The notes beneath the pieces are model-generated. The model was not told where the DNA came from. It saw only the letters and a program-made list of their open reading frames with translations, and searched no databases. This document shows positions 63,248 to 64,000 of a stretch of 64,000 bases of DNA, in pieces; within the stretch, counting starts at the first letter, position 1, and every line of letters begins with the position of its first letter. A program made the position numbers and the translations under genes. Source of the stretch: JADJWR01 sp963847675 (GTDB lineage: Bacteria; Pseudomonadota; Gammaproteobacteria; Burkholderiales; Burkholderiaceae_F); assembly GCA_963847675.1 (NCBI GenBank), contig CAWKAP010000007.1, positions 1 to 64,000 of the forward strand. The letters run 5' to 3'.

Positions 63248-63496
63248 ATGCGCGTCCCGCTCACACAGACCCTCGCCAAAACCGGCACGTTCGCCGTCGT
63301 GCATTTCACGGTCGCCTTCACGATCGCCTACCTGCTGACCGGCAGCGCGCCGATTGCCGGCGCCCTGGCATTGATCGAGCCGATGGCCAACACCGTCGCC
63401 TACCTCCTGCACGAGCGCGCCTGGGCACGCTTCAGCCTGCGCGCGGCCGCACCAGCGCCGACAGTTCCTCGAAAAACCGCGGAAACGTCTTGCTGA
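63248..63496 (+). CDS. DUF2061 small membrane protein
   Basis: An 82-residue protein with two membrane segments (FAVVHFTVAFTIAYLLTGSA; IAGALALIEPMANTVAYLL) ending in HERAWARFSLR, the DUF2061 pattern. It is on the opposite strand inside the aroA-cmk junction, and its 3' end overlaps the convergent aroA end by 65 bases. Its function is unknown. Confidence 0.75.
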   Translation: MRVPLTQTLAKTGTFAVVHFTVAFTIAYLLTGSAPIAGALALIEPMANTVAYLLHERAWARFSLRAAAPAPTVPRKTAETSC

Positions 63497-64000
63497 CACA
63501 GCCGGGATCGCGGATGTGCACCGCTACGCCGCCGGCTGCGGCCAAAGCGAAGCACATCGCGATCCGGTGGTCGTCGTAGGTGTCGATCGTTGCTTCGCGC
63601 AGCATGGTCGGCCCGCCGACCGTGATCCGGTCCGCGCCCTCCTCGACCGCCGCGCCGAGCTTGCGCAGCTCCGTCGCCATGGCGGCGATGCGGTCGGTCT
63701 CCTTGACCCGCCAGGAGTGAATGCCGCGCAGCGTGGTCCGCCCCGGTGCGAACATCGCCACCACCGCCGCAGTCATCGCGGCGTCGGGAATCGACGTGCA
63801 GTCCCAGTCGACCGCGCGCAATTGGTCGCCCGCGCGCGCCTCGATCCAGTCGAGGCCCACTTCGATCGATGCCCCCATCGCCCGCAGCAGCTCGGCGAAC
63901 GCCACGTCGCCCTGCACGCTGTCGCGGCCGACGCCTTCGACGCGCACCGGGCCGCCGGCGAGCAGCCCGAGTGCCAGGAAATACGAGGCGCTCGATGCGT
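63432..64000 (-). CDS. aroA: 3-phosphoshikimate 1-carboxyvinyltransferase (EPSP synthase), cut by the window edge
   Basis: The C-terminal ~189 residues of EPSP synthase, the sixth shikimate-pathway step. Entering from the right edge it reads ASSASYFLALGLLAGGPVRV and continues with DCTSIPDAAMTAAVVA (catalytic Asp), SWRVKETDRIAAMATELRKL, TYDDHRIAMCFALA and DPGCVSKTFPRFFEEL, all standard motifs. The 5' part lies outside the window. It stands upstream of cmk in the usual order. Confidence 0.93.
   Translation of the reverse strand, partial: ASSASYFLALGLLAGGPVRVEGVGRDSVQGDVAFAELLRAMGASIEVGLDWIEARAGDQLRAVDWDCTSIPDAAMTAAVVAMFAPGRTTLRGIHSWRVKETDRIAAMATELRKLGAAVEEGADRITVGGPTMLREATIDTYDDHRIAMCFALAAAGGVAVHIRDPGCVSKTFPRFFEELSALVRPRAG

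Noticed and set aside
1..64000. tRNA, rRNA or known riboswitch genes
   Set aside because: No tRNA-like T-loop with acceptor stem, rRNA segment or recognisable riboswitch core was seen in the gaps.

Overview
The window is high-GC bacterial DNA (roughly two thirds G+C by eye) and reads as betaproteobacterial. The run aroA, cmk, rpsA, ihfB, lapA, lapB at the right end is typical of that class. DUF1127, PEP-CTERM and FloA/NfeD genes and a complete oxidative-type dsr cluster also fit a sulfur-oxidising betaproteobacterium. The genus cannot be fixed from the sequence alone.

Region 1 (1-28.7 kb) is accessory. It holds three periplasmic-type sulfatases (two tandem, one apart) and a C-terminal remnant of an outer-membrane SphA/MetA-type channel. 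It also has an ECF sigma/ChrR-type anti-sigma pair facing a metallo-beta-lactamase-fold gene across two palindromes, a small-enzyme run (methyltransferase, vanadium-haloperoxidase-like, SnoaL, GNAT, DUF1272, SGNH, GST), an NfeD-FloA membrane operon, a degenerate cyclase-TolB-TPR protein, a PEP-CTERM protein, ChaC and a TPP enzyme. Long gene-poor gaps here share degenerate repeat motifs.

Region 2 (28.8-42.2 kb, minus strand) is a dsr operon in the order dsrABEFHCMKLJOPNR followed by a YeeE/YedE sulfur transporter. The order and the presence of dsrEFH, dsrL and dsrN, with no dsrD, point to sulfur oxidation: sulfur carried by TusA/DsrE/DsrC is oxidised by DsrAB and electrons leave through DsrL and DsrMKJOP. 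dsrA carries one apparent frameshift.

Region 3 (42.48-45.77 kb, plus strand) is divergent from dsrA and tightly packed. It encodes a 79-residue protein, a Cas6/Cmx6-family protein with no CRISPR array in the window, a tandem TusA-TusA fusion, a DsrC paralogue lacking both functional cysteines, an unrecognised helical protein and a TauD-type dioxygenase. This is the best candidate for an undescribed system, perhaps RNA-level or protein-level control of sulfur oxidation.

Region 4 (45.8-64 kb) is mostly housekeeping: host-attachment-like protein, transaldolase, indolepyruvate oxidoreductase IorAB without the usual ferredoxin tail, a family-39 glycosyltransferase, a GNAT-nitrilase fusion, HtpX, UPF0114, class I fumarase, CysM, a ComEA-like protein, LapB, LapA, IhfB, RpsA, Cmk, a DUF2061-like protein and a truncated AroA.

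At least nine apparent frame breaks lie in seven otherwise well-conserved genes (two sulfatases, the MBL-fold gene, nfeD, dsrA, iorB, the GNAT-nitrilase). Because essential-looking operon members are affected, indel errors in the assembly are a real possibility and should be settled before any gene is called dead.
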